DNA from: Neptunicella marina | GTDB lineage: Bacteria > Pseudomonadota > Gammaproteobacteria > Enterobacterales > Alteromonadaceae | Reading direction: 5' to 3' | Length of the DNA: 33,697 nt | NCBI RefSeq assembly: GCF_014270035.1 | Contig: NZ_JACNEP010000025.1 | Location: forward strand, 1 to 33,697 | Shown: in pieces, positions 7,387 to 14,845 of the stretch | Layout of the letters: each line of letters opens with the position of its first letter | Numbering within the stretch: the stretch's first letter is position 1 | Translations under genes and position numbers: made by a program | Notes under the pieces: generated by a model | Database searches by the model: none | What the model was told of the DNA's origin: nothing | The model's input: the letters and a program-made list of their open reading frames with translations, nothing else

Positions 7387-9999
7387 CTATCTGGGTTCAA
7401 TACTGTTTTCGATGATTTGTGCATCAAATTGCTGCATAAAATACTGCACATTATCATCTTTTGAAATGACGTCCTGGGCATACGCCTGACGCATTTGATT
7501 AATGCTTTGCTGAATTGCAAACGGGGTATTAACCGGCTCACCCAGTTCCACATCCAAATTAATTTGTTGCTGCCAAAGCGCAGATAAAACACTGGCAAGC
7601 TGGGCTCTGGCGGTTGGGTTATTCAAATGCTCCAGCGGCTCTGGCAATGTTAGTAATACGTTATCACCATTCTTTTGCATAGCCGATTGCAATGCCAACT
7701 GTTTGGTTAATCCACCAACACCTGTTTGTTGAATAGTATGACTCCATTCATCCAGCTGTTCGGCAAGTGTGACTTTGATTCCATCTGACAAAAATGGACG
7801 CATTTCCAGCGTTACAGGCACAGCAACTAACTGGTGCGGAAGTAATGTTTCATCTTCATCAAGCGAAGGTGCGTCAGCCAGCTCAAGATCGTCGGACTGA
7901 GGCTGTTCAACATAAGGCATAGTCCCGGGAGCATACTCCCACGGCGGAACCTCGGTTTTTGCCATACCCGTAGTGTTTTTTTCGCTAACGGTATCTATCG
8001 CAACGGGTGCATCGTCGGCTTCATTATAATCATCCTGTATATCGGCAGACATCTCATTTTGTGGCGATGTAAATTGCCCTGTAGGCGGAGTTGAAATTTG
8101 TGGTACTGGAACTCCGGTAGTGTCATCACCGTGATCACGTTCAATATCAGATACAGCCTGTGCGGCTGCTGGCAGCGGCAACTCATCAACATTTTCAATA
8201 TTAGGTTTTGTTGCTACGGGTGGTGTCCAGACAGCTTTTTCTTCGCCAGGTCCTGAGGCGGTTTCTGCCGCATCAGACTTTTTTTCGCTGGCCTGCTGCG
8301 CTTGCTGTTTAAGCTCCCGTCTTATTGCCAGTAAATCCTGGGTATTATTCAGAGACTGGCCGGATGCAACACCATCTGAGACTGGCGGGTTATGCGTATT
8401 TGATTCGTCACTATCCAGTGTGCTGATATCACTCTGAGGAAGCAAGTCACCCGCTTGTTGCAAAATTTCCTGCTGCTGATATGCCAGAAAATCACGGTAG
8501 TCATCTTCATCCTGCCGCTGTTCCGGTGAATCCTCTGAATCTGATAAAGGCACATTATCAGCAGTAGATACATCCGATTCTGTCTCTGTTAGCACCTGTG
8601 TAGCTTTGTCTGACTCAGACTGACCATTAACCGAAGCAGCTTCGTCCATATCTGACGTGGCTTTATTAAGTGACAGATTCGCCGGTTGTTGTATTTTTTT
8701 GTCTTCAGGTACTGCAGTATTCGGATACTGACCAGGTATATCTGAGTCGTGGCCAGACTGAAGACTGTTGCTTAACTCATCAGTTTGCTCCTCTGTTTGT
8801 TGAGAAACAGAGTTCAGGTCACTTTCGAGCTTTAGTGTGTTGGCCGCTTCGTCCTGCAACGCAGCCGTGGCATTCAAGGTTTGTTGCTGCAAGTGCCCGG
8901 GGTCGGCGAACTGCCGCTGCGGATTAAATGCCAGCATACGTAACAGCGTCATTTCAGTGCCACTGCGCCCGTCCATTGCAAAAGGCAGGTCTTTACGTCC
9001 CTGCAACGCAATCTGATACATTAATTGAATTTGTTCGGCAGGCGTTTGCTTGGCTAATTGGTAGATAGCGCGAGCCGCAATGGTTTCCAGCTTACACACA
9101 TCAGGTACCATTTGTGTAAGCGCAATCTGATGCAACAGACTGAGTATTTCGCTTAACAACGCTGAAAAGTCGACAGACTGACTAACCATTTCATCTAACT
9201 GCATCAACGCTGATTCGGCATTACCTTCAAGTACCGATTTAACCAGCTTGAGAACCTGATTTTTATCCATCAGTCCAAGCATGTCAGTTACAATTTTTAA
9301 GGTAACCTGCCCATTGCCCTGAGCTATCGCCTGATCGGTCAGACTAAGTGCATCACGCATACTACCGTTGGCCGCACGCGCTAAATGCGCCAATGCGTCA
9401 GCTTCATATTGCAGCATCTCCTGCTCAAGAATATGTGATAACTGTCCAACAATCTGTTCGCGTGACATTGCCTTAAGATTAAACTGTAAGCAACGGGACA
9501 AAATGGTTACCGGTAACTTCTGCGGATCTGTGGTTGCCAGTAAAAATTTTACGTGTGGAGGTGGTTCTTCCAGCGTCTTTAATAATGCATTAAAGCTATG
9601 CTTTGACAGCATATGCACTTCGTCTATCAGGTAAACCTTGTATTGAGCACGAGTTGGCTTGTACTGAACGTTATCCAGTAATTCACGGGTATCTTCGACT
9701 TTTGTTCTTGATGCCGCATCAATTTCCAGTAAATCGATAAAGTTACCCTTATCAATTTCGATACAGGTAGCACATTGCCCACAGGGGGTAGAACTCATGC
9801 CCTGTTCACAGTTCAGGCTTTTTGAAAAAATTCTGGCGATTGTTGTTTTACCAACCCCACGTGTCCCAGTGAACAGGTAGGCATGGTGCAAACGATTATT
9901 GTCCAGTGCATTTGAGATCGCACTGACAACATGCTCCTGCCCAACTAATTGCGCAAAGTTTTGTGGTCGCCATTTTCTGGCCAGAACCTGATAGCTCAT
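7387..9999 (-). CDS. dnaX: DNA polymerase III subunit tau (and probable gamma by frameshift)
   Basis: The clamp-loader ATPase that assembles the beta sliding clamp and, through its C-terminus, tethers the polymerase core and DnaB. Walker A is GTRGVGKTT (about residues 45-53). The zinc-binding CEQGMSSTPCGQCATC, the Walker-B IDEVHML and the SRC arginine finger follow, so domains I-III fill about residues 1-370. A long acidic Ser/Glu/Asp/Gln-rich linker runs from about 370 to 720, and a tau-specific C-terminal domain ends the protein. At 870 residues it is far longer than E. coli tau (643), almost entirely through the linker. An in-frame A AAA AAG heptamer at 8278-8284 could make a 575-residue gamma. 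It starts 6 nt after apt. Confidence 0.96.
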   Translation of the reverse strand: MSYQVLARKWRPQNFAQLVGQEHVVSAISNALDNNRLHHAYLFTGTRGVGKTTIARIFSKSLNCEQGMSSTPCGQCATCIEIDKGNFIDLLEIDAASRTKVEDTRELLDNVQYKPTRAQYKVYLIDEVHMLSKHSFNALLKTLEEPPPHVKFLLATTDPQKLPVTILSRCLQFNLKAMSREQIVGQLSHILEQEMLQYEADALAHLARAANGSMRDALSLTDQAIAQGNGQVTLKIVTDMLGLMDKNQVLKLVKSVLEGNAESALMQLDEMVSQSVDFSALLSEILSLLHQIALTQMVPDVCKLETIAARAIYQLAKQTPAEQIQLMYQIALQGRKDLPFAMDGRSGTEMTLLRMLAFNPQRQFADPGHLQQQTLNATAALQDEAANTLKLESDLNSVSQQTEEQTDELSNSLQSGHDSDIPGQYPNTAVPEDKKIQQPANLSLNKATSDMDEAASVNGQSESDKATQVLTETESDVSTADNVPLSDSEDSPEQRQDEDDYRDFLAYQQQEILQQAGDLLPQSDISTLDSDESNTHNPPVSDGVASGQSLNNTQDLLAIRRELKQQAQQASEKKSDAAETASGPGEEKAVWTPPVATKPNIENVDELPLPAAAQAVSDIERDHGDDTTGVPVPQISTPPTGQFTSPQNEMSADIQDDYNEADDAPVAIDTVSEKNTTGMAKTEVPPWEYAPGTMPYVEQPQSDDLELADAPSLDEDETLLPHQLVAVPVTLEMRPFLSDGIKVTLAEQLDEWSHTIQQTGVGGLTKQLALQSAMQKNGDNVLLTLPEPLEHLNNPTARAQLASVLSALWQQQINLDVELGEPVNTPFAIQQSINQMRQAYAQDVISKDDNVQYFMQQFDAQIIENSIEPR
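8258..8284 (-). promoter_or_regulatory. Candidate programmed -1 ribosomal frameshift site in dnaX
   Basis: In the zero frame the mRNA reads GAA AAA AAG, giving the heptamer A AAA AAG (8284-8278) in the same phase as the E. coli dnaX slip site. After a -1 slip the next codons are GTC and TGA, so translation stops at once and yields a product of about 575 residues. Six nt downstream GCGG (8271-8268) can pair with CCGC (8261-8258) around a 6-nt loop as a stimulatory stem. The stem is short and no strong upstream SD-like stimulator is evident. Confidence 0.5.
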
Positions 10000-10005
10000 T
10001 GAATA

Positions 10006-10542
10006 TTAATCACCGTCAAACTGACAAATGGAATAGCTGGTTATCCCCTGCGCAGCAAGCCTCTGTTCCCCACCTAAATCAGGCAGTGAAATAACAAATG
10101 CTGCATGCTCTACATGACCACCCATTTTTTCGATCAGGTTGGCTGTGGCAAGTATAGTTCCACCGGTTGCAAGTAAATCGTCCACCATCAGAATGCGTTC
10201 CCCTTGATGAATAGCATCCTGATGAATTTCCAGACAATCTTCACCATATTCAAGTGAATATGACTGACTGTGAACCGCCCCGGGTAGTTTATTGGGTTTA
10301 CGTACAGGAACAAAAGCAATACCCAAGGCATAAGCCAGTGGCGCACCAAAAATGAACCCACGTGCTTCAGTACCAACAATTTTATCAAATTTTTTGTCTT
10401 TATAACGTTCAGCCAAGTGACTGATCGTTTTGCTAAAAGCATCTGCATTAGCCATCAAAGACGTTACATCTCTGAACTGAATTCCCGGTTTCGGATAATC
10501 AGTTATTGTACGAATAGATGCTTTTATTTGTTCAACGGACAT
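10006..10542 (-). CDS. apt: Adenine phosphoribosyltransferase
   Basis: Salvages adenine: adenine + PRPP gives AMP + PPi, in the cytosol. The 178-residue type I phosphoribosyltransferase shows [17 protein letters not shown] near the N-terminus, [16 protein letters not shown], and the PRPP-binding motif [13 protein letters not shown] (about residues 118-130). Length and motifs are standard. GAGAGG lies just before the ATG. It leads the apt-dnaX-ybaB-recR operon, or follows a 41-codon ORF ending 13 nt upstream that would be co-transcribed. Confidence 0.97.
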   Translation of the reverse strand: MSVEQIKASIRTITDYPKPGIQFRDVTSLMANADAFSKTISHLAERYKDKKFDKIVGTEARGFIFGAPLAYALGIAFVPVRKPNKLPGAVHSQSYSLEYGEDCLEIHQDAIHQGERILMVDDLLATGGTILATANLIEKMGGHVEHAAFVISLPDLGGEQRLAAQGITSYSICQFDGD

Positions 10543-10555
10543 TCAACCTCTCCGT

Positions 10556-10681
10556 TTACTTCAGAAAATAAAATACGCTGCAACCCGCAATAATGTGCGC
10601 TAACGGGAAAACAACTAATGTTAAAAGGCAAAGTAATGCATATTTTGCATTAAACGGATCTTTGTAATTTTCGTCGGCCAT
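10556..10681 (-). CDS. Small single-pass membrane protein (41 aa), unknown
   Basis: A short ORF I found by reading the gap upstream of apt: MADENYKDPFNAKYALL..., ending ...FYFLK. After a polar start (residues 1-13) comes one hydrophobic helix from about residue 15 to 40 containing two Cys, which fits a single membrane span. An AGGA Shine-Dalgarno lies about 8 nt before the ATG, supporting translation. It sits between the HvfABC-type operon, which is transcribed toward it, and apt, whose start codon is 13 nt beyond its stop. It could belong to either transcript. I do not recognise the family. Confidence 0.55.
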   Translation of the reverse strand: MADENYKDPFNAKYALLCLLTLVVFPLAHIIAGCSVFYFLK

Positions 10682-10774
10682 AACGTATTCCTGACATTAA
10701 ATTAAGGCGCAAATAGTAATAGAATCCCACCAAAATTAACAGCGGAATTCCTTGATATACCGTCAGGATTAGAT

Positions 10775-11539
10775 TTAGGAATTGCTTTTGATTGATTGAT
10801 AACCAGCGGCTAAAACTCGTTGCTCAAGAAATGTAAGTAACACATCTTTGCAACCTAACGACATTTGCTCGGCACTAATCTGAGGAAATTGCTTTGTAAG
10901 TCTTTCAATCAGATCTCTTGTATTGATAATGTCTTTATCGCGGATAATAGTGAGCATATGCGCTGTTAGTCCATTCAACTGACTAAATTTGATTTCAAAT
11001 TGCGGGTCGCGATACACCAATAAAAAGGTCATCTCATCAGGTTTGGTGGGTACAAAATCAGGTGATATCTTATGAACTTCAAAAGGATAAGCAACAACCT
11101 CACATAACTCAGACAAACAAACTTGTTCGGGTAATTCTGATGTTAAGTGCCAATCGTATTTTTTACTCGACTGGCGTAACGAGAGTTCCAGTTCAATCCA
11201 TTCATAATGGGCTAATTCACACAAAAAAATAGGATCGGCCTGTGTAAACTGATGTTCGCCGTTAAGATACTCTAAAAACTCGGCACAAATATCAACGAAA
11301 TAAGGCGAGTGGCTATGGTGAGTTTTAATAAATTGCCTGATCAAACGGTGCCAGTCTGATTCGCTATAAATTTGTTTTAGTACTGGAAAACCATTTGAAA
11401 TAAAGCCAGCAATGTTATTAAAAATAAGCTCGCTATAAATTTTCATGCGTCGAGCTTCTATATCTGCCGGTGCAACATTTACACTTGGATCTCTCAGATG
11501 TTGAGTAAAAACAAGTTGCAACTGTTCAAGCTCTGTCAC
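10775..11539 (-). CDS. hvfC: HvfC/BufC-type DUF2063 partner of a MNIO peptide-modifying enzyme
   Basis: A 254-residue DUF2063 protein, the obligate partner of DUF692 iron enzymes. The N-terminal domain (about 1-95) carries the family pattern: FTQHLRDP, then RRMKIYSELIFNNI, GFPVLKQIYSE and FIKTHHSHSPYFVDICAEFLEYL. The C-terminal domain (about 100-245) is a helix/strand region starting at CELAHYEWIELEL. In the studied hvf and buf systems this protein presents the precursor peptide to the oxidase; that role is inferred here. The start is GTG 11539, inside the hvfB coding end (14-nt overlap), so translation is probably coupled. No obvious terminator follows. Confidence 0.85.
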   Translation of the reverse strand: MTELEQLQLVFTQHLRDPSVNVAPADIEARRMKIYSELIFNNIAGFISNGFPVLKQIYSESDWHRLIRQFIKTHHSHSPYFVDICAEFLEYLNGEHQFTQADPIFLCELAHYEWIELELSLRQSSKKYDWHLTSELPEQVCLSELCEVVAYPFEVHKISPDFVPTKPDEMTFLLVYRDPQFEIKFSQLNGLTAHMLTIIRDKDIINTRDLIERLTKQFPQISAEQMSLGCKDVLLTFLEQRVLAAGYQSIKSNS

Positions 11540-12368
11540 GATGTTCTGCCTCTATACCGTTATTGTCTGACTGAATCTGTTTTATTTTTTTAACTTCCAG
11601 CACTAAATCTGCTAATGAAGGCAAATTAAAATCTCGTTCGAGTAATGTGGGGAAAACCCCATGCTGCTGATAGGCAAAATCCAACAAATCCCAAACAGGA
11701 TCGATAACATCAGCTCCGTGTGTATCCACCAATAAGTCGTCAGCCTCATTAAAATGACCTGCAATATGACCGTAAACGACTTTATCGCTAGGTAATGACT
11801 GAATAAATAATTTAGGATTGTAGTTGTGATTTATACTATTCACATAAACATTATTTACATCCAGAAGTAACTGACATCCGGACTCATGTAAAATAGCGTT
11901 GATAAAATCGATCTCAGATAACTTTTGTCCCGGTGCAGCGTAGTAGGATACATTTTCGAGAACTAACTGACGCTCAAGAATATCCTGGACTTGTTTTATA
12001 CGCTGACTTACGTGTTTTACAGCTTCTTCAGTGAAAGGAATGGGCATCAAATCATAGAGATGACCATGTCCAGTACAATAACTTAAATGCTCACTATAGA
12101 GAGTTACATTGTACTGTTTTAAAAAGTGCTTTATTTGTTTTACAAAATCGACGTCGAGCGGCTGTATTCCCCCTATAGAAAGCGATAAACCATGAGTAAC
12201 CAACGGCTTGCTTTGTATCAACTCTTTAAACTGGGGTAAATATGAAGGTGGTGCTTTGATCCAGTTTTCTGGAGCCACTTCCCAGAAATCAATGTCATCA
12301 GGGATATTGTCATTTAGCTGGTTAAACAACTCCCTGCGCAAACCTAACCCTGCGCCATGTGCCTTCAA
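11526..12368 (-). CDS. hvfB: HvfB/BufB-type multinuclear non-heme iron oxidase (MNIO, DUF692)
   Basis: A 280-residue TIM-barrel enzyme of the DUF692/MNIO family, which uses two or three irons and O2 to modify cysteines in precursor peptides. Metal-site signatures are all present: HGLSLSIGG, SEHLSYC, LENVSYY, LLDVNNVYVN, GHIAGH, DTHGADV and LLERDFNLP. By analogy with Haemophilus HvfB it would turn EGKCG cysteines into oxazolone/thioamide copper ligands. I place the start at TTG 12368, giving a protein beginning (M)KAHGAGLGLRREL like relatives, with GGGGA 7 nt upstream. The longer in-frame reading to 12437 would translate the hvfA-hvfB hairpin and overlap hvfA. It overlaps hvfC by 14 nt. Confidence 0.9.
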   Translation of the reverse strand: MKAHGAGLGLRRELFNQLNDNIPDDIDFWEVAPENWIKAPPSYLPQFKELIQSKPLVTHGLSLSIGGIQPLDVDFVKQIKHFLKQYNVTLYSEHLSYCTGHGHLYDLMPIPFTEEAVKHVSQRIKQVQDILERQLVLENVSYYAAPGQKLSEIDFINAILHESGCQLLLDVNNVYVNSINHNYNPKLFIQSLPSDKVVYGHIAGHFNEADDLLVDTHGADVIDPVWDLLDFAYQQHGVFPTLLERDFNLPSLADLVLEVKKIKQIQSDNNGIEAEHRDRA

Positions 12369-12389
12369 TCTAAATTCCCCATGATTACA

Positions 12390-12415
12390 AGAGAAGGCCA
12401 ATACTGGCCTTCTCT
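12390..12415 (-). promoter_or_regulatory. Intercistronic hairpin between hvfA and hvfB
   Basis: A perfect 11-bp stem (AGAGAAGGCCA with its complement, ATAC/GTAT loop) lies 6 nt after the hvfA stop and about 11 nt before the hvfB ribosome-binding site. The following sequence (TGTAATC) has few U, so it would be a leaky terminator or RNase-protecting 3' end. Either would give more precursor peptide than enzyme from one promoter. Confidence 0.65.
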
Positions 12416-12421
12416 GCTTTA

Positions 12422-12811
12422 TTAATGACTGCCGCAAGAACCTTCTTTTTTGGCTTTTTTCTCACCACATTTGCCTTCGCCACATTTTCCTTCTTTTTTG
12501 GCTTTATTCTCACCACATTTGCCTTCGCCACATTTTCCTTCTTTTTTGGCTTTATGCTCACCACATTTACCTTCGCCACACTTTCCTTCTTTTTTGGCTT
12601 TTTTCTCACCACATTTGCCTTCGCCACACTTTCCTTCAGCTTTTTTATCTGCTCCACATCCACCTTCCATCGAAGCGGATACCAAATAACCTTGTTCTAA
12701 AGGCTGAACACTAAACGGATTGGCGTTTGCCGTGAATACAACAGATGACAAACTAACTGCAGCAACCGCACCTAACGTAGAAGCCACCTTGGTTTTGTTA
12801 CTTTGACTCAT
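12422..12811 (-). CDS. hvfA: HvfA-type EGKCG-repeat precursor peptide (copper-binding RiPP/bufferin-like)
   Basis: A 129-residue secreted precursor. Residues 1-30 are a Sec signal peptide ending VVFTANA. A spacer (31-48) follows, then one degenerate EGGCG, eight canonical EGKCG motifs and a terminal EGSCG, giving ten Cys in all. The motifs form four 16-residue repeats at 59-122 (EGKCGEGKCGExKAKK, x = K, H, N, K). In Haemophilus HvfA the EGKCG cysteines are oxidised to oxazolone/thioamide pairs that bind copper. The adjacent MNIO and DUF2063 genes make the same chemistry likely here. Lys/Gly/Cys/Glu-rich composition means ORFs in other frames overlap it; this frame has the signal peptide and an AGGA. 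Promoter not identified in 12812-12908. Confidence 0.9.
   Translation of the reverse strand: MSQSNKTKVASTLGAVAAVSLSSVVFTANANPFSVQPLEQGYLVSASMEGGCGADKKAEGKCGEGKCGEKKAKKEGKCGEGKCGEHKAKKEGKCGEGKCGENKAKKEGKCGEGKCGEKKAKKEGSCGSH
12446..12637 (-). repeat. Four tandem 48-bp repeats encoding EGKCGEGKCGExKAKK
   Basis: 192 bp made of four 48-bp units within hvfA. The units are nearly identical at the DNA level, including synonymous positions, with changes mainly at the x codon and a few third bases. Such likeness suggests recent duplication by slippage or unequal exchange, so copy number may differ between strains. Confidence 0.9.
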
Positions 12812-12908
12812 TATTTTGTTTCCTTTTTGTAAGGCCCGAGGGCATGTCTTTACATCAGACCACAGTTATAAAAAAATAATTTCAACAAGCTTTATACTTT
12901 TTTGGGGC

Positions 12909-12932
12909 AAAAAAAAGCCCCTTTACAGGGGC
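12909..12932 (-). terminator. Intrinsic terminator of the TonB2-type operon
   Basis: On the minus strand GCCCCT pairs with AGGGGC around a 4-nt loop, followed by eight U. It begins 8 nt after the stop of the TPR gene and separates the ttp/tonB operon from hvfA. Confidence 0.9.
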
Positions 12933-12940
12933 GTTTTAAT

Positions 12941-14227
12941 TTAGATTTTTATACCGCGGTTCTGAGCTTTTTCCTTAATATAAGGAGCCCAACTTTTCGC
13001 ACTACGCGAGGTAGCAGGATCTTTTCTTGCCTCAGTAACATGCTGGTAAGCAGACTTGAAGTCTCCCTGATAGAAATAAGCTTCCATCAGTGCCATATGT
13101 ATGCGACCAACTTTATCCGTACCTTTCAAAGATTTATTTAGTGCAGCGACTGCACCTTTATAATCTTCTGCAGCAAGAAGAAGTGTCCCTTGCTTACGAT
13201 ACAAATCAAGATCACCAGACAGCTCGGCAGCTTTTCCATAATAATACGCAGCTTTATCGTACTCGCGCGATTGATGGAAACTATTTGCCATAGAGCTCAG
13301 CAACTGTTCATCAGTTTTAATGAAACCTGATTTAGTGTGCTTTTCCAGTAATGTGGCAGCTTTGTATGGAATTTCGTTAACAGAATATAACTGAGCCAGA
13401 ATTTTAACCTGACTTGGCTTTTCAAGAAATCCTTGGTTATAAGCTACTTCCAGAGTTGCCAGCGCTTTTTTAAAGTCTTCAACTAAGAAATAAAATTGAC
13501 CAAGTTGAACCCACCATTGTTTGTCACCAGGGAAAAGACGAACTAAGTCTTCTGCAACAGCAACCGTTTGCGGATACATTTTTCTTTCATAAAAAGAAGT
13601 CAGTTTCAGCAAATATGGGTTCTTTTCTTTTTTACCCGCAGCTTTATTGATATCAATTGCTTTTTGAGCAGGCTCAACCATTTGTGCTAATTGACCAGAC
13701 TCATAATACGCTTGAGCAACACGAACATAAACATCAGCATCTTCTTTACAAGTAAAGCTCATCCACTTTTTATAAGCGGCAATTGCGTCCTTGTAGTTTT
13801 TGACCATCATGTTTAAGTCACCAACAGTTCTTAACGACTGAGCTTGCTCTCCATCGTTGAGAATATTGGCATCAGCTGCACGTTTGAAATAAAACAGCGA
13901 TTTTTCAGGATCAATAGAAGCGTACAAACTACCGATAAATTTATCGACGTAGGCACGATCGAAACCATCAGTTTCAATTTCCAGCAAAATATCCAGTGCA
14001 TTTTTAACACGCAGATCTTCCGCTACAGTCTCATCTGAATAGGCTTCAAATGCCTTTTGTACTTTTTTACCCGCTCGCTCACCAACAATATTAGTATTGC
14101 CCTTAACATAACCAGGACAAACTATTGGAGCAGTCTGAGCAAAACTTCCAAAAGAAGTTGCCATTAAACCAACGGAAAGAGCTGAGGCTGTTAACCAGCT
14201 TTTTAATGAAAATTTATGCATATTCAT
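12941..14227 (-). CDS. Periplasmic TPR protein of the TonB2-type system
   Basis: A 428-residue protein with an N-terminal signal peptide (MHKFSLKSWLTASALSVG...FGSFA) and many tetratricopeptide helical pairs from about residue 60 to 410 (for example PYKAATLLEKHTKSG, EYDKAAYYYGKAAELSG, EDYKGAVAALNKSL). In marine gammaproteobacteria a TPR protein regularly closes the ttpB-ttpC-exbB-exbD-tonB operon and is thought to support TonB2 function in the periplasm. That assignment rests on position. The start is ATG 14227, six nt after a GGGAG Shine-Dalgarno; a TTG at 14233 overlaps the tonB stop. A strong terminator follows. Confidence 0.85.
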   Translation of the reverse strand: MNMHKFSLKSWLTASALSVGLMATSFGSFAQTAPIVCPGYVKGNTNIVGERAGKKVQKAFEAYSDETVAEDLRVKNALDILLEIETDGFDRAYVDKFIGSLYASIDPEKSLFYFKRAADANILNDGEQAQSLRTVGDLNMMVKNYKDAIAAYKKWMSFTCKEDADVYVRVAQAYYESGQLAQMVEPAQKAIDINKAAGKKEKNPYLLKLTSFYERKMYPQTVAVAEDLVRLFPGDKQWWVQLGQFYFLVEDFKKALATLEVAYNQGFLEKPSQVKILAQLYSVNEIPYKAATLLEKHTKSGFIKTDEQLLSSMANSFHQSREYDKAAYYYGKAAELSGDLDLYRKQGTLLLAAEDYKGAVAALNKSLKGTDKVGRIHMALMEAYFYQGDFKSAYQHVTEARKDPATSRSAKSWAPYIKEKAQNRGIKI

Positions 14228-14229
14228 TA

Positions 14230-14844
14230 TCAACTCCCCTCCAATTTAAAGTCTAACTGAACTTTCATATTGAATTGCTTAACAGGCTTACCATCAACGA
14301 TTTTCGGCTTATACTTCCAGCGACTAAGCGCTCGACGGGCCTCACGATCGAAGACACGCTTTGGTTCTGAATCAATCACTTCAATATCATCAACACCACC
14401 CACTTCATTGATAGTAAAGGAAAGCTGAACCCAACCTTCTTTACCATCCCGAGCGGCCTGCATTGGATATTTTGGCTCGATACGAACAATTGGTGTAGCT
14501 TCACCATCACGCATCATTGCACCAGGTGCGCCAATATCTACCGATGCTCCACCCACATCTACACCTGGAATATTAAACGACAACGCATTGTTGTTCGCAT
14601 CAGATGTATCCGGTTCAACAGGCTCCAGTTTAGGTGGCTGTTGAGGTGGCGGTGGTGGTGGTGGTGGCACACGACTACGAACCTGTGTATTGCTGTCAGG
14701 CTCATTCATCACGATATCAATCACCGGTGTTGGCTTCGATTCTTCTTGTGGTCTGGAGGAGTTGGCAATCAACTCCGCCATTAACACAAATAACGCAAAG
14801 GTAATGCCCGCACCTAAAAGTATAGATACTATTAGACGAACCAT
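14230..14844 (-). CDS. tonB: Energy transducer TonB (TonB2 type)
   Basis: A 204-residue TonB. One N-terminal membrane span (about 4-27) carries the signal that contacts ExbB/ExbD. A short proline-rich periplasmic linker has eight consecutive prolines (RVPPPPPPPPQQPPKLEPVEP, about 58-78). The C-terminal TonB domain (about 115-204) begins PIVRIEPKYP, includes EGWVQLSFTINEVGGV and ends in VQLDFKLE. It links proton-motive force in the inner membrane to outer-membrane receptors. The short linker is characteristic of TonB2 proteins, which rely on TtpC to reach the receptor. It follows exbD by one base and its stop touches the start region of the TPR gene. Confidence 0.93.
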   Translation of the reverse strand: MVRLIVSILLGAGITFALFVLMAELIANSSRPQEESKPTPVIDIVMNEPDSNTQVRSRVPPPPPPPPQQPPKLEPVEPDTSDANNNALSFNIPGVDVGGASVDIGAPGAMMRDGEATPIVRIEPKYPMQAARDGKEGWVQLSFTINEVGGVDDIEVIDSEPKRVFDREARRALSRWKYKPKIVDGKPVKQFNMKVQLDFKLEGS

Positions 14845-14845
14845 A

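Noticed and set aside
8691-8703. A7 run in dnaX (GAC AAA AAA ATA) as a frameshift site.
   Set aside because: Its phase gives C AAA AAA, not the X XXY YYZ heptamer, and the -1 frame does not stop promptly; the site at 8278-8284 fits better.
10682-10774. A short hydrophobic reading frame after hvfC as a truncated hvfD (DoxX).
   Set aside because: Only about 20 codons, without a start codon and with no recognisable DoxX motif.
12446-12637. Possible CRISPR array, because of four regular repeats.
   Set aside because: The repeats are directly adjacent without unique spacers and encode a continuous peptide repeat.
12425-12700. Long ORFs on both strands across the hvfA repeats (for example repetitive Phe/Pro/Ser-rich or Lys/Val-rich proteins).
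   Set aside because: They are by-products of the 48-bp repeat. Only the 12422-12811 frame has a signal peptide, a Shine-Dalgarno and the EGKCG motifs matching its neighbours.
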